Notes: generated by a model not told the origin, from the sequence alone. A DNA stretch of 36,247 bases from Chryseobacterium sp. PMSZPI (GCF_002835665.1 NZ_PIZV01000015.1:1-36247); one strand, 5' to 3'. Positions 24,689 through 34,582 are shown, counted from the first letter of the stretch. Made by a program: numbers and translations.

Positions 24689-26068
24689 TTAATATCCAGT
24701 CGTTCTAGACAGTTTAGATTGCATTAAACCATCATAGTGATGGTTCAGCAGATATGTATTAATCTGTTGAACTGTATCTAAAATTACACCCACCATAATC
24801 AACAATGATGTTCCCCCGAAAAATAGGGCAAATGCATCTGTCTGAACAAAGCTTCCATGCACAATTGCTGGAAGGACTGCAAAGATAGATAAAAAAATTG
24901 CACCTGGCAAGGTAATTTTTGATAAAATATCATCTAAATAATCAGCTGTCTCTTTCCCGGGTCTTACTTTCGGTACTAAACCACCATTTCTCTTCAAATC
25001 ATCAGCCATTTGGTTTACCGGAATTGTAATTGCAGTATAGAAGAACGAGAAGATAATAATTAATAGCGCAAACAATACATTGTACTGCCAGCTAAAAACA
25101 TTCTTGAAACCAGCAAGAAAAGTGTTAGACTCATCGAATTTCGTTAATAATCCTGGTACGAACATCAATGCCTGAGCAAAGATAATCGGCATTACACCAG
25201 CAGCATTTACTTTCAATGGGATCCATTGTCTTGCACCCTGCATAAGATTTCTGTTTACACCTCCTCTTGCTTGAGCTCTGCTTACATACTGAATTGGAAT
25301 TTTTCTAACAGCTACTGATAAGATTACTGCTAAAAGAACTACCAACATCCAGAATAATACTTCAATAAGGATCATGATAGATCCCATTCCTCCTTTTCCG
25401 TTCTGCACGGCCATCTCCTGAACGAATGCCTCAGGTAATCTTGAAAGGATCCCCACCATAATAAGGATAGAGATACCATTTCCGATTCCCTTATCGGTAA
25501 TCTTTTCACCTAACCACATTGCAAACACTGAACCACCTACAAGTATCACAATACTTGGTAACCAGAACATGATTGAATTTGGTTCTACAAAATATGCAGA
25601 CTGGAATTGAGCATATGGTAAGAATAATTGAGTAATAGAAGTTAAGTAAGAAGGTGCCTGTACCAGACAAACCCCGATCGTTAACCATCTTGTAATTTGG
25701 TTCAATGTATTTCTACCTGACTCTCCATCTTTCTGAAGCTTCTGAAGATAAGGAATAGCCATCCCCATCAACTGAACAATAATAGAAGCAGAAATATAAG
25801 GCATGATTCCTAACGCCATTACGGAAGCGTGGCTGAAAGCTCCCCCCGTAAACGACGAAAGCAAGCCAAGGAGACCTGCTCCTTGCTTGTTACCGCCTTG
25901 ATTTTTATAATGCTCTAAGAGATCTCCCACCTCTGCAAGGTTAATTGCGGGAAGTGAGATATAAGATGCGAATCTATACACAAGGATAATACCTAAAGTA
26001 AAGAGAATTTTATCTCTAAGTTCTTTAAGACTCCAAATATTTTTAAGTGTTTGTATAAATTCTTTCAT
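24689..26068 (-). CDS. secY: Preprotein translocase subunit SecY
   Basis: A 459-residue polytopic membrane protein with ten hydrophobic segments. It forms the protein-conducting channel for Sec-dependent export in the inner membrane. Diagnostic stretches include LGIMPYISASIIVQL, LGEKITDKGIGNGISILI, IPIQYVSRAQARGG and LKRNGGLVPKVRPGKET. The gene is 9 bp after rplO and 3 bp before infA in the usual spc operon order. Confidence 0.97.
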   Translation of the reverse strand: MKEFIQTLKNIWSLKELRDKILFTLGIILVYRFASYISLPAINLAEVGDLLEHYKNQGGNKQGAGLLGLLSSFTGGAFSHASVMALGIMPYISASIIVQLMGMAIPYLQKLQKDGESGRNTLNQITRWLTIGVCLVQAPSYLTSITQLFLPYAQFQSAYFVEPNSIMFWLPSIVILVGGSVFAMWLGEKITDKGIGNGISILIMVGILSRLPEAFVQEMAVQNGKGGMGSIMILIEVLFWMLVVLLAVILSVAVRKIPIQYVSRAQARGGVNRNLMQGARQWIPLKVNAAGVMPIIFAQALMFVPGLLTKFDESNTFLAGFKNVFSWQYNVLFALLIIIFSFFYTAITIPVNQMADDLKRNGGLVPKVRPGKETADYLDDILSKITLPGAIFLSIFAVLPAIVHGSFVQTDAFALFFGGTSLLIMVGVILDTVQQINTYLLNHHYDGLMQSKLSRTTGY

Positions 26069-26077
26069 TAGTAAGTA

Positions 26078-26527
26078 TTATAAGGTAATTGCTTTTCCAC
26101 CTGCCTTAGCAATAAGCTCTTCAGCAGATTTAGTGAATTTGTCAGCAGAGATTGAAACCGCAGATTTCAATTCTCCTCTACCCATAATTTTCACTAATTC
26201 GTTTTTAGAAACGATACCGTTTGCTACTAAAACTTCTTTCGTGATCTCTCCAGTGATGGATTTGTTCTCGATTAAAGTTTGGATAGTATCAAGGTTCACT
26301 CCTCTAAACTCTTTTCTGTTTACGTTTTTGAAACCGAATTTAGGTAATCTTCTTTGAAGAGGCATCTGTCCACCTTCGAAACCGATTTTCTGAGAATAAC
26401 CAGCTCTAGATTTCTGACCTTTGTGACCTTTTGTTGAAGTACCTCCTTTTCCAGTACCCTGTCCTCTACCAATTCTCTTTGAATTGAAAGTAGAACCTGC
26501 AGCTGGTTTTATGTTATTTAAATTCAT
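26078..26527 (-). CDS. rplO: 50S ribosomal protein L15
   Basis: A 149-residue protein. The N-terminal Gly/Lys-rich extension (RIGRGQGTGKGGTSTKGHKG, FEGGQMPLQRRLPKFGF) and the folded C-terminal domain (SADKFTKSAEELIAKAGGKA) are typical L15. It lies between rpmD and secY. The 97-bp spacer from rpmD is unusually AT-rich, with repeated TTTAATCTTT words. Confidence 0.97.
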   Translation of the reverse strand: MNLNNIKPAAGSTFNSKRIGRGQGTGKGGTSTKGHKGQKSRAGYSQKIGFEGGQMPLQRRLPKFGFKNVNRKEFRGVNLDTIQTLIENKSITGEITKEVLVANGIVSKNELVKIMGRGELKSAVSISADKFTKSAEELIAKAGGKAITL

Positions 26528-26624
26528 TTTTTTTATTGATTTAAAGATTAATAATTTAAAGGTTAAAAAAATTCCGACTAATATAGAAAGAATATTTTAA
26601 TCTTTTAATCTTTGAATTTTTTAA

Positions 26625-26801
26625 TTATTTCTGAACTTCAAGTAAATGACTAACTGCAGCTATCATTCCTAAGATAGAAGGAGTAGCTTCATGTTCTACA
26701 ACTTGGTGAAGTTTCTTTAATCCTAATGCTTCAAGCGTTCTCTTTTGGGTTTTTGTTCTACCAATAGCGCTTCTTACTTGCTTTACTTTAATTGTTGCCA
26801 T
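26625..26801 (-). CDS. rpmD: 50S ribosomal protein L30
   Basis: A 58-residue protein reading MATIKVKQVRSAIGRTKTQK, then RTLEALGLKKLHQVVEHE and ending HLLEVQK. This is the expected short bacterial L30 (about 59 aa) with the IGR..QK.TL..LGL signature. It starts 11 bp after the rpsE stop. Confidence 0.96.
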   Translation of the reverse strand: MATIKVKQVRSAIGRTKTQKRTLEALGLKKLHQVVEHEATPSILGMIAAVSHLLEVQK

Positions 26802-26812
26802 TGTTTTAATTA

Positions 26813-27334
26813 TTAACCGTTAAACACTTTACTTAGAGAAACTCCTCTCATTCTAGCGATCTCTTCAGGTCTTCTGATGTCTAATAACGCTTTGAAAGTA
26901 GCTTTCACCACGTTGTGAGGGTTAGAAGATCCTTTAGATTTTGAAAGGATATCGTGAATACCAGCAGATTCCAATACCGCTCTTACCGCACCACCGGCGA
27001 TAAGTCCTGTACCGTGAGAAGCAGGTCTTAAGAAGATATCTGCACCACCATATCTAGCAGAAGTTTGGTGAGGAATAGTGTGGTTCATTACAGGAACTTT
27101 CACAAGGTTTTTCTTAGCGTCTTCAACTGCTTTAGCAATTGCAGAAGCAACCTCTTTAGATTTTCCTAAACCGAAACCGATAACACCATCTTCATTTCCT
27201 ACTACAACGATAGCAGAAAATCCGAAAGCTCTACCTCCTTTAGTTACTTTTGTTACTCTGTTAACAGCTACGAGACGATCTTTTAATTCTAATCCTCCCG
27301 GTTTTACTCTTTCTATATTATCTAGTCCTAACAT
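26813..27334 (-). CDS. rpsE: 30S ribosomal protein S5
   Basis: A 173-residue protein. The double-stranded RNA-binding-like domain ([37 protein letters not shown]) and the C-terminal domain ([19 protein letters not shown]) are present. It takes part in decoding accuracy and mRNA unwinding. It follows rplR by 19 bp. Confidence 0.97.
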   Translation of the reverse strand: MLGLDNIERVKPGGLELKDRLVAVNRVTKVTKGGRAFGFSAIVVVGNEDGVIGFGLGKSKEVASAIAKAVEDAKKNLVKVPVMNHTIPHQTSARYGGADIFLRPASHGTGLIAGGAVRAVLESAGIHDILSKSKGSSNPHNVVKATFKALLDIRRPEEIARMRGVSLSKVFNG

Positions 27335-27353
27335 ATTTTCCGAAATTTAATGA

Positions 27354-27707
27354 TTAGAATTTAAGTCCACCTTCTCTCGCACCATCAGCTAGAGCTTTTA
27401 CTCTACCGTGGTATACGAAACCGTTTCTGTCAAATACAATACTTTCGATTCCTGCAGCGATAGCTTTAGCAGCAATAGCTTTACCAACAGCAGCAGAAAC
27501 TTCAGTTTTAGTACCTTTAGCGTCTACACCTTTCTCTCTAGAAGAAGCTGATACTAAAGTTTTACCATTTTTATCGTCGATTAACTGAGCGTAAATTTCC
27601 TTATTACTTTTGTATACAGATAATCTTGGCAATTCAGAAGAACCAGAGATTTTCCCTCTTACTCTTCTTTTGATTCTTATTCTTTTTTCTAATTTACTTA
27701 ATGCCAT
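27354..27707 (-). CDS. rplR: 50S ribosomal protein L18
   Basis: A 117-residue 5S rRNA-binding protein, with the basic N-terminus [20 protein letters not shown] and the core [20 protein letters not shown] and [20 protein letters not shown]. The length is typical. It is placed between rplF and rpsE as in the spc operon. Confidence 0.97.
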   Translation of the reverse strand: MALSKLEKRIRIKRRVRGKISGSSELPRLSVYKSNKEIYAQLIDDKNGKTLVSASSREKGVDAKGTKTEVSAAVGKAIAAKAIAAGIESIVFDRNGFVYHGRVKALADGAREGGLKF

Positions 27708-27722
27708 AATACTTATAATTTA

Positions 27723-28268
27723 TTAAGCAGATTTACCAGCTTTACGTCTAACATTTTCACCAACGAATCTTACACCTTTTCCTTTGTATGGCTCAGGCTT
27801 TCTGAAAGAACGGATCTTTGCAGTAACCATTCCTAGAAGTTGCTTGTCATGAGACGTTAAAGTAATAATTGGGTTTTTACCTTTTTCAGTCAATGTATCA
27901 ACTTTTACTTCACTTGGAAGTTCTAATACGATACCGTGAGAGAATCCTAAAGCTAACTCAAGCTTTTGACCTGCGTGAGATGCTCTGTATCCTACCCCTA
28001 CTAGTTCTAGTTTCTTTTCGAAACCTTCTGAAACACCAACAATCATGTTGTTGATTAACGCTCTGTATAAACCGTGAAGCGCTTTGTGTTGTTTAGAATC
28101 AGATGGTCTGTTTACGTTAAGCTCACCATCTTTTTGTTCTAAAGTAATTCCTGCTGTAAGCTCCTGAGAAAGTTCTCCTTTAGCTCCTTTTACAGTTACT
28201 ACACCGTTATTTTCAGTGATTGTAACTCCAGCTGGAATTGTTATAATTGCTTTACCAATTCTTGACAT
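27723..28268 (-). CDS. rplF: 50S ribosomal protein L6
   Basis: A 181-residue two-domain protein. It starts MSRIGKAIITIPAGVTI and has the second-domain signature LPSEVKVDTLTEKGKNPIIT and C-terminal PEPYKGKGVRFVGENVRRKA. It binds near the factor-binding site of the large subunit. It follows rpsH by 17 bp. Confidence 0.97.
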   Translation of the reverse strand: MSRIGKAIITIPAGVTITENNGVVTVKGAKGELSQELTAGITLEQKDGELNVNRPSDSKQHKALHGLYRALINNMIVGVSEGFEKKLELVGVGYRASHAGQKLELALGFSHGIVLELPSEVKVDTLTEKGKNPIITLTSHDKQLLGMVTAKIRSFRKPEPYKGKGVRFVGENVRRKAGKSA

Positions 28269-28285
28269 TTTCCTCTGATTAAAAA

Positions 28286-28684
28286 TTAATAAACATAGCA
28301 GATTACTTCACCGCCTACTTTCTCTTCTCTAGCTTTCTTATCAGTCATTACTCCTTTTGAAGTAGAGATGATAGCTATACCCAAACCGTTTAGTACTCTT
28401 GGAAGTTCAGCTGAACCTTTGTACTGTCTCAAACCTGGTCTAGAAGCTCTCTGAATAGACTTGATAGCCGGTTTGCTGGTTTGCTTATCATACTTTAAAG
28501 CGATTTTGATCAAACCTTGAACAGCGCTATCCTCAAACTTGTAGTTTAAGATATAACCTTGATCAAATAAGATCTTAGTAATCTCCTTTTTGATTTTCGA
28601 TGCAGGAATTTCCACCACTTTGTGGCCTGCGCTTTGTGCGTTCCTTACTCTTGTTAGGAAATCTGAAATTGGATCTGTTACCAT
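28286..28684 (-). CDS. rpsH: 30S ribosomal protein S8
   Basis: A 132-residue primary 16S-binding protein (MVTDPISDFLTRVRNAQSAG, RASRPGLRQYKGSAELPRVL, ISTSKGVMTDKKAREEKVGG). In E. coli S8 is the translational repressor of the spc operon. Here an unusual 145-bp spacer with a 10-bp hairpin lies directly upstream of this gene, inside the otherwise tight operon. Confidence 0.97.
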   Translation of the reverse strand: MVTDPISDFLTRVRNAQSAGHKVVEIPASKIKKEITKILFDQGYILNYKFEDSAVQGLIKIALKYDKQTSKPAIKSIQRASRPGLRQYKGSAELPRVLNGLGIAIISTSKGVMTDKKAREEKVGGEVICYVY

Positions 28685-28743
28685 TTTTCTTTTATAAATT
28701 ATTGGTTAAAGAACAATCAGTTTTGCAAAGACTTGAAGAGTAA

Positions 28744-28777
28744 AATATCAGACTTCAGAAATCTTCGGTCTGATATT
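28744..28777. other. 10-bp hairpin in the rpsN-rpsH spacer
   Basis: AATATCAGAC (28744-28753) pairs perfectly with GTCTGATATT (28768-28777) around a 14-base loop. On the minus strand it is followed by a short TTTTA, 60 bp before the rpsH start codon. It could be an attenuator, a processing site or a binding site for a ribosomal protein such as S8. Confidence 0.6.
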
Positions 28778-28829
28778 GTTATCTTTAGTATCTGAACAAC
28801 TTAATTGTCCCGATTTTAATTAGTAATTA

Positions 28830-29099
28830 TTACCAACTAGCTTTTCTTACACCAGGGATAAGACCGTTGTTTGCCATTTCTCTGAAAGTTACTCTGGAAA
28901 TACCGAACGTTCTCATATATCCTCTTGGTCTACCTGTTAGTTTACATCTGTTGTGTAATCTTACAGGAGAAGCATTTTTAGGCAATTTTTGAAGTCCTTC
29001 GTAATCACCTGCTTCTTTAAGAGCTTGTCTTTTAGCAGCGTATTTAGCAACTAGTGCTTCTCTTTTGCGCTCACGCGCTTTCATTGATTCTTTAGCCAT
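28830..29099 (-). CDS. rpsN: 30S ribosomal protein S14, zinc-free long form
   Basis: An 89-residue protein. The long form ([20 protein letters not shown], then [20 protein letters not shown]) keeps only one cysteine, so the CxxC-CxxC zinc knuckle of short S14 is absent. It follows rplE by 3 bp and precedes the unusual rpsH spacer. Confidence 0.97.
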   Translation of the reverse strand: MAKESMKARERKREALVAKYAAKRQALKEAGDYEGLQKLPKNASPVRLHNRCKLTGRPRGYMRTFGISRVTFREMANNGLIPGVRKASW

Positions 29100-29102
29100 T
29101 TC

Positions 29103-29654
29103 TTAGTTCTTTTTAAATGGTAAACCGAAGTGAGTTAATAATGCTTTAGCTTCTTTATCTGTCTTCGCAGTAGTAACGAAAGTGATGTCCATCCCTTGGA
29201 TTTTTTTCACTTTGTCGATTACGATTTCAGGGAAGATAATCTGCTCAGTAATACCTAAGTTGTAGTTACCTCTACCATCGAAACCATCAGCTTTGATACC
29301 AGAGAAATCTCTGATACGTGGCAAAGCAGAAGAAGTAAGTCTATCTAAAAACTCATACATTCTTTGAGCTCTCAATGTTACTTTAGCACCTACAGGCATT
29401 CCTTTTCTCAATTTGAATGCAGCTTCGTCTTTCTTAGAGATCGTACCTACTGCTTTCTGACCTGTGATGTTTGTTAACTCTTCTACAGCATAATCAATAA
29501 TTTTCTTATCTGCAGTAGCATCTCCTAAACCTTGTGATACAACGATTTTCTCTAATTTAGGTACTTGCATGATTGACTTATACCCGAATTCTTCCATCAT
29601 TGCAGGAACAATCGTTTCTTTATATGCTTTTTTGGGTCTTGCTATAAATTCCAT
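29103..29654 (-). CDS. rplE: 50S ribosomal protein L5
   Basis: A 183-residue 5S rRNA-binding protein of the central protuberance ([56 protein letters not shown], ending [10 protein letters not shown]). It contacts P-site tRNA in known ribosomes. It follows rplX by 13 bp. Confidence 0.97.
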   Translation of the reverse strand: MEFIARPKKAYKETIVPAMMEEFGYKSIMQVPKLEKIVVSQGLGDATADKKIIDYAVEELTNITGQKAVGTISKKDEAAFKLRKGMPVGAKVTLRAQRMYEFLDRLTSSALPRIRDFSGIKADGFDGRGNYNLGITEQIIFPEIVIDKVKKIQGMDITFVTTAKTDKEAKALLTHFGLPFKKN

Positions 29655-29667
29655 GTGTTAATTCAAA

Positions 29668-29994
29668 TTATAAAGTTTCACCCGTTTTTTTGTTGATTCT
29701 TACTTTCTTATCTCCTTCGATTTTGTAACCGATTTTGATAGCTTTTCCGTCTTTACCAACTAAAGCTACGTTTGAGATATGAATAGAAGCTTCTCTTTCA
29801 ACGATTCCTCCTTGAGGGTTAGAAGCTGAAGGCTTAACGTGTTTTTTGATGATGTTAAGTCCCGCAACAATTACTCTAGGGTCTCTTCCTTCTTTCTTGA
29901 TCACTTCAATAACTTCACCAGTCTTACCTTTGATATCTTTCTTACCAGTAGTAATGATTACGTTATCTCCTCTTTTTATTTTTAACTTTGACAT
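29668..29994 (-). CDS. rplX: 50S ribosomal protein L24
   Basis: A 108-residue KOW-domain protein (IKRGDNVIITTGKKDIKGKT, VAGLNIIKKHVKPSASNPQG). It is an assembly initiator protein near the exit tunnel. It follows rplN by 21 bp. Confidence 0.97.
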   Translation of the reverse strand: MSKLKIKRGDNVIITTGKKDIKGKTGEVIEVIKKEGRDPRVIVAGLNIIKKHVKPSASNPQGGIVEREASIHISNVALVGKDGKAIKIGYKIEGDKKVRINKKTGETL

Positions 29995-30015
29995 TTCTTT
30001 AAAAAATTTTAAAAA

Positions 30016-30384
30016 TTAAAGTACTTCAGGAGCTAATGAAATGATTTTCATATATTCTTTGTCTCTCAACTCACGAGCAACCGGTCCGAAAACACGAGTT
30101 CCTCTCATTTCTCCCGCTGCGTTTAGTAATACACAAGCATTGTCGTCGAATTTGATGTATGAACCATCTTTTCTTCTTACTGCTTTTTTAGTTCTTACTA
30201 CTACAGCTTTAGATACCTGACCTTTTTTAGCGTTTCCTGATGGTGTAGAATCTTTGATCGTAACAACGATTTTATCACCAACTGAAGCATATCTTCTTCT
30301 GGTTCCTCCCAGAACTCTGATAACTAGTACTTCTTTTGCACCTGTATTATCAGCAACTTTTAATCTTGATTCTGTTTGTAACAT
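30016..30384 (-). CDS. rplN: 50S ribosomal protein L14
   Basis: A 122-residue protein of canonical length ([30 protein letters not shown]-like basic loop, [20 protein letters not shown]). It forms an intersubunit bridge. The start lies 2 bp after the rpsQ stop. Confidence 0.97.
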   Translation of the reverse strand: MLQTESRLKVADNTGAKEVLVIRVLGGTRRRYASVGDKIVVTIKDSTPSGNAKKGQVSKAVVVRTKKAVRRKDGSYIKFDDNACVLLNAAGEMRGTRVFGPVARELRDKEYMKIISLAPEVL

Positions 30385-30386
30385 TA

Positions 30387-30641
30387 TTACTTAGCTTTTT
30401 CAATGATTCTTACTAATCTCCATCTCTTGCTCTTACTCAAAGGTCTAGTTTCAGAAATTAAAACTGTATCCCCTTCGTTGCACTCATTGTTCTCGTCGTG
30501 TGCAGTATATTTTTTCGTTTTCAAAACGAATTTACCGTACATCGGGTGCTTTACTCTTGTAGTTTCACTAACAACAATAGTTTTTTCCATTTTATTGCTG
30601 GAAACCACTCCGATTCTTTCTTTTCTTAAATTTCTATCCAT
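30387..30641 (-). CDS. rpsQ: 30S ribosomal protein S17
   Basis: An 84-residue OB-fold protein ([60 protein letters not shown]). It binds the 5' domain of 16S rRNA. It lies 12 bp after rpmC. Confidence 0.97.
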   Translation of the reverse strand: MDRNLRKERIGVVSSNKMEKTIVVSETTRVKHPMYGKFVLKTKKYTAHDENNECNEGDTVLISETRPLSKSKRWRLVRIIEKAK

Positions 30642-30653
30642 TGTAAAATGAAA

Positions 30654-30839
30654 TTATTGTTTGTTAGTTAACTCAGTGTTTAGTCTTGCGATTGTTCTTC
30701 TCAAATCTTTGATTTGAATCGGGTTTTCAATTGGGCTGATTGCATGAGCCAATTTCAATTTAGAATATTGAGCTTTTGCTTCAGCTAATTGAGCTTGAAT
30801 ATCACCCGCGCTTAAATTTTTAATATCAGCATTTTTCAT
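30654..30839 (-). CDS. rpmC: 50S ribosomal protein L29
   Basis: A 61-residue helical protein beginning MKNADIKNLSAGDIQAQLAE. The ATG at 30839 is chosen. A frame extension to 30848 would start with TTG and add only three residues not seen in the family. It docks near the exit tunnel and contacts signal recognition particle in known systems. The gene lies 12 bp after rplP. Confidence 0.96.
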   Translation of the reverse strand: MKNADIKNLSAGDIQAQLAEAKAQYSKLKLAHAISPIENPIQIKDLRRTIARLNTELTNKQ

Positions 30840-30851
30840 TGTATTCAAAGA

Positions 30852-31277
30852 TTATAGAGGTTTAACAAAATCGTTAGCAACGATGAATTTAGTAACTACT
30901 GGTAATTTTTGTGCCGCAAGTCTAAGAGCTTCTTTCGCTACTTCGTAAGGAACACCTCCTACTTCGAACATAATTTTACCTGGCTTTACTACAGCTACCC
31001 AATATTCAACAGCACCTTTACCTTTACCCATACGTACTTCCGCTGGTTTTTTAGTAATTGGCTTGTCTGGGAAGATTTTGATCCATAGTTGACCTTCTCT
31101 CTTCATATATCTTGTCGCAGCGATACGAGCCGCTTCAATTTGTCTTGCAGTGATCCAAGCTCCTTCCGTTGCTTTGATCCCAAAAGTTCCGTATGCAAGT
31201 TGACTACCTCTTTGGGCATTCCCCTTCATCTTCATCTTGTGAACTCTACGGAATTTGGTTCTTTTTGGTTGTAACAT
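30852..31277 (-). CDS. rplP: 50S ribosomal protein L16
   Basis: A 141-residue protein of usual length ([60 protein letters not shown]). It organises the A-site region of the large subunit. It is separated from rpsC by a 98-bp AT-rich spacer with tandem 7-bp repeats. Confidence 0.97.
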   Translation of the reverse strand: MLQPKRTKFRRVHKMKMKGNAQRGSQLAYGTFGIKATEGAWITARQIEAARIAATRYMKREGQLWIKIFPDKPITKKPAEVRMGKGKGAVEYWVAVVKPGKIMFEVGGVPYEVAKEALRLAAQKLPVVTKFIVANDFVKPL

Positions 31278-31287
31278 AATTTCTAAA

Positions 31288-31315
31288 TTTTAGATTTTAG
31301 ATTTTAGATTTTAGA
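31288..31315. repeat. Four tandem copies of TTTTAGA in the rpsC-rplP spacer
   Basis: Four exact 7-bp units are followed by a T run on the plus strand. An inverted copy, TCTAAAA (31367-31373), lies at the rpsC end of the same spacer, so the transcript could form alternative stems. Copy number is likely to vary between strains. Confidence 0.7.
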
Positions 31316-31375
31316 TTTTTTTTAATTTTAAAAAAGTAACGGTAATTTAAAATTCAAAATTTCTAATCTAAAATT

Positions 31376-32125
31376 TTAATTATTATTGTTATTGTTGTTG
31401 TTTTTTCTAGGTCTTCTGTTGTCTCTGTCTCCTCCTCTGTTTCCTCTGTCTGACTGACCTCCTTTTTTCTGTTGTCCCACTAGTGGAGAAAGTTCTCTTT
31501 TACCGTAAACTTCACCTTTCATGATCCAAACTTTTACACCTAGTCTACCGTAAGTAGTGTGAGCTTCTGCCCAGTGGTAATCGATATCAGCTCTGAAAGT
31601 TGACAATGGAATTCTTCCTTCTTTGAAAGATTCTGATCTTGCCATTTCAGCTCCGTTCAATCTACCAGAGATCTGAACTTTGATACCTTCAGCACCCATT
31701 CTCATAGTACTTGCCATTGCCATTTTAACAGCTCTTCTGTAAGAAATTCTGTTTTCAATTTGCTTAGAAATACTATCAGCAACTAGTACAGCATCTAATT
31801 CAGGTCTTTTGATTTCGAAAATGTTGATTTGAATATCCTTACCTGTAAGTTTCTTCAATTCTTCTTTCAATTTATCAACTTCCTGACCTCCTTTACCGAT
31901 GATAAGTCCCGGTCTAGCAGTAGTAATTGTAACTGTTACTAATTTAAGTGTTCTTTCAATAAAGATTTTTGAAATACCACCTTTAGATAATCTAGCCTCA
32001 AGGTATCTTCTGATTTTGTAGTCTTCAGCGATTCTGTCTCCATAATCGTTTCCACCAAACCAGTTAGAATCCCATCCTCTGATGATACCTAATCTATTAC
32101 CAATTGGATTTGTCTTCTGTCCCAT
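31376..32125 (-). CDS. rpsC: 30S ribosomal protein S3 with poly-asparagine tail
   Basis: A 249-residue protein. The KH domain ([20 protein letters not shown]) and C-terminal domain ([29 protein letters not shown]) are canonical and form the mRNA entry channel. The last ~35 residues are a low-complexity Gly/Arg/Asp/Asn tail ending in a run of eight Asn encoded by AAT/AAC repeats (31379-31402). The tail is long compared with the 233-aa E. coli protein and could vary by slippage. Confidence 0.97.
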   Translation of the reverse strand: MGQKTNPIGNRLGIIRGWDSNWFGGNDYGDRIAEDYKIRRYLEARLSKGGISKIFIERTLKLVTVTITTARPGLIIGKGGQEVDKLKEELKKLTGKDIQINIFEIKRPELDAVLVADSISKQIENRISYRRAVKMAMASTMRMGAEGIKVQISGRLNGAEMARSESFKEGRIPLSTFRADIDYHWAEAHTTYGRLGVKVWIMKGEVYGKRELSPLVGQQKKGGQSDRGNRGGDRDNRRPRKNNNNNNNN

Positions 32126-32132
32126 ACCTTGA

Positions 32133-32531
32133 TTAATTTTCTTTATTACCTAAGATTAATGTAACGTGGTTAGATCTTTTTCTGATTCTATACCCTCTTC
32201 CTTGTGGAGCTGGTCTTAGTCTCTTCAATTGTCTTGCACTATCCACGAAGATTTCTTTAACGATAAGGTTAGCTTCTTCGATATCCGCACCTTCGTTTTT
32301 AGTCTGCCAGTTTGCCATAGCAGAAAGAAGTAATTTCTCTAATTTGTTAGATGCTTCTTTTTTAGAATATTTAAGGATATAAAGAGCTTTATCTACCTGC
32401 TCTCCTCTAATGATATCAGCAACTAATCTCATTTTTCTTGGAGAAGACGGGCAATTATTTAATGAAGCTTTTACAACGTCTTTGTTAGCTTCTTTTCTTG
32501 CGATTGAACTATCTTGTTTTCTTGATCCCAT
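32133..32531 (-). CDS. rplV: 50S ribosomal protein L22
   Basis: A 132-residue protein ([40 protein letters not shown]). Its beta-hairpin lines the exit tunnel in known structures. The N-terminal ~20 residues ([18 protein letters not shown]) extend beyond the E. coli protein. It lies 2 bp after rpsS and 7 bp before rpsC. Confidence 0.97.
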   Translation of the reverse strand: MGSRKQDSSIARKEANKDVVKASLNNCPSSPRKMRLVADIIRGEQVDKALYILKYSKKEASNKLEKLLLSAMANWQTKNEGADIEEANLIVKEIFVDSARQLKRLRPAPQGRGYRIRKRSNHVTLILGNKEN

Positions 32532-32533
32532 GA

Positions 32534-32812
32534 TTATCTGCTTCCTTTGTTTTTGTTACCACCATGACCTCTGAAAGATCTTGTTGGAGAAAATTCGCCT
32601 AACTTGTGACCAACCATGTTTTCTGTAACGTAAACTGGGATAAAAGATTTCCCGTTGTGTACAGCAATAGTTTGTCCTACGAAGTCCGGAGAGATCATCG
32701 ATGCTCTAGACCAAGTTTTGATAACTGTCTTCTTACCAGACTCTATATTTGCCTGAACCTTCTTATCTAAAGTATGATGAATGAACGGTCCTTTCTTAAG
32801 TGATCTTGCCAT
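32534..32812 (-). CDS. rpsS: 30S ribosomal protein S19
   Basis: A 92-residue protein of standard length ([51 protein letters not shown]). It sits in the 30S head and contacts S13. It lies 2 bp after rplB. Confidence 0.97.
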   Translation of the reverse strand: MARSLKKGPFIHHTLDKKVQANIESGKKTVIKTWSRASMISPDFVGQTIAVHNGKSFIPVYVTENMVGHKLGEFSPTRSFRGHGGNKNKGSR

Positions 32813-32814
32813 AA

Positions 32815-33636
32815 TTATTTTCTTTTAGATACGATGTAACGGTTAGACACTTTGTTTTTCTTTCTAGTTTTGTAACCTTTAGCCGGTTTACCGTTTCTAG
32901 ATCTTGGGTGACCTCCAGAAGAACGTCCTTCACCACCTCCCATTGGGTGATCAACCGGGTTCATTACAACCGCTCTTGTTCTTGGTCTTCTACCTAACCA
33001 TCTGCTTCTACCAGCCTTACCTGATACAGTTAATTGGTGATCTGAGTTGGAAACTGATCCAATCATTGCATAACATTCAGTAAGGATCATTCTTGATTCT
33101 CCTGAAGGCAATTTGATGATTGCATATTTACCATCTCTAGAAGTTAATTGAGCTGAAGAACCAGCACTTCTTGCTAAAATAGCACCTTGACCAGGTTTCA
33201 TTTCAACACAAGAAATAACAGTACCTAAAGGAATGTTTTTCAACTTCATTGCGTTACCTACATTTGGTTCTACGCTATCACCAGAAATTACTTTCTGATC
33301 AACTTTGATACCGTTTGGAGCGATGATATATCTCTTCTCTCCATCTGCGTACTCTAATAAAGCGATAAATGCAGTTCTGTTTGGATCGTACTCTACAGAT
33401 TTTACAGTTGCTTCAACGTTTGCTTTGTTTCTTTTGAAGTCAATAATTCTGTATTTCTTTTTGTGTCCACCTCCGGTGTAACGCATGGTCATTTTACCTG
33501 TTTGGTTACGTCCACCTGACTTTTTAATACCAACTGTTAGAGATTTCTCTGGTTTGTTGGTAGTAATTTCCTCAAAATTGTTTACAATTCTGAATCTCTG
33601 TCCCGGGGTGATAGGTTTTAATTTTCTAACAGACAT
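32815..33636 (-). CDS. rplB: 50S ribosomal protein L2
   Basis: A 273-residue protein of standard length, with the RNA-binding core ([40 protein letters not shown]) and the peptidyl-transferase-associated [22 protein letters not shown] motif (here [20 protein letters not shown]). It is essential for subunit association and the peptidyl-transferase centre. Confidence 0.98.
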   Translation of the reverse strand: MSVRKLKPITPGQRFRIVNNFEEITTNKPEKSLTVGIKKSGGRNQTGKMTMRYTGGGHKKKYRIIDFKRNKANVEATVKSVEYDPNRTAFIALLEYADGEKRYIIAPNGIKVDQKVISGDSVEPNVGNAMKLKNIPLGTVISCVEMKPGQGAILARSAGSSAQLTSRDGKYAIIKLPSGESRMILTECYAMIGSVSNSDHQLTVSGKAGRSRWLGRRPRTRAVVMNPVDHPMGGGEGRSSGGHPRSRNGKPAKGYKTRKKNKVSNRYIVSKRK

Positions 33637-33658
33637 TACTATTATTTATAATTAATAA

Positions 33659-33949
33659 TTAATTTACAGCAAAAATATCGATAACCTCACCTTCAGCAAG
33701 TTTGATTACCGCTTTTTTCAATTTGTTTGTCTTTCCTACTTGAAGACCTTTTTTAGTGTATTTTGAAGAAACCTTCGGAGCATAAATCATTGTGTTAACG
33801 TCTGCTACTTTTACACCGTAAGCTGCTTCAACAGCCTTTTTGATCTCGATCTTATTCGCCTTAGGGTTTACTAAGAAAGAATAAGTACCTCTTAAATCTG
33901 TAAGGTAGTTAGCCTTTTCTGAAATAACTGGTTTAATAATAACTGACAT
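33659..33949 (-). CDS. rplW: 50S ribosomal protein L23
   Basis: A 96-residue protein (MSVIIKPVISEKANYLTDLR, FLVNPKANKIEIKKAVEAAY, VNTMIYAPK). It sits at the exit-tunnel rim and is the docking point for trigger factor and SRP in known systems. It lies 3 bp after rplD. Confidence 0.97.
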   Translation of the reverse strand: MSVIIKPVISEKANYLTDLRGTYSFLVNPKANKIEIKKAVEAAYGVKVADVNTMIYAPKVSSKYTKKGLQVGKTNKLKKAVIKLAEGEVIDIFAVN

Positions 33950-33952
33950 GAC

Positions 33953-34582
33953 TTATTTCTTTAAATTTTCCTGGAATTTTTCAACTGCACCTTCGAAGAA
34001 AATAATCTCACCAGCGTTTACTAAATCGTAAGAACTGATCTCGTTGAAGTTCATTACTTTAGCTTTAGGTAAGTTTCTTGAAGATAAATACACATTCTTG
34101 TTAGCTTCAGGAAGAACGAATAAAGATTTTTTACCGTTAAGTTCCAATGCATTCAATACATTGATGAAATCTTTAGTCTTAGGAGCAGCAAAGCTCATAT
34201 CTTCTAAAACTTTAATGCTGTTGTCTCTCATTTTTTGAGATAAAACAGATTTTTTAGCTAATCTCTTAAGAGCTTTGTTCAATTTGAATCTGTAGTCTCT
34301 TGGTTTTGGTCCGAATACTCTACCTCCACCTCTGAATACTGGAGATTTGATATCACCATATCTAGCAGATCCTGATCCTTTTTGCTTCTTAAGCTTTTTA
34401 GTAGAAGCAGTAATTTCGCTTCTTTCTTTTGCTTTATGAGTACCTTGTCTTTGAGCAGCAAGATACTGTTTAACTTCTAAGTAAACCGCGTGCTGATTTG
34501 GCTCAATTCCGAATACTGTTTCGTCTAGAGTTACTTTTCTTCCGGTCTCTTTTCCTGATGTATTTAATACTACTAGTTCCAT
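33953..34582 (-). CDS. rplD: 50S ribosomal protein L4
   Basis: A 209-residue protein. The extended loop with [20 protein letters not shown] and the conserved [18 protein letters not shown] are diagnostic. L4 represses the S10 operon in E. coli; whether that holds in Bacteroidota is not established here. Its start overlaps the last 10 bp of rplC, so translation is probably coupled. Confidence 0.97.
   Translation of the reverse strand: MELVVLNTSGKETGRKVTLDETVFGIEPNQHAVYLEVKQYLAAQRQGTHKAKERSEITASTKKLKKQKGSGSARYGDIKSPVFRGGGRVFGPKPRDYRFKLNKALKRLAKKSVLSQKMRDNSIKVLEDMSFAAPKTKDFINVLNALELNGKKSLFVLPEANKNVYLSSRNLPKAKVMNFNEISSYDLVNAGEIIFFEGAVEKFQENLKK

Noticed and set aside
30840..30848. TTG start extending rpmC by three codons
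   Set aside because: The ATG at 30839 gives the family-typical L29 start; the extension adds nothing conserved.
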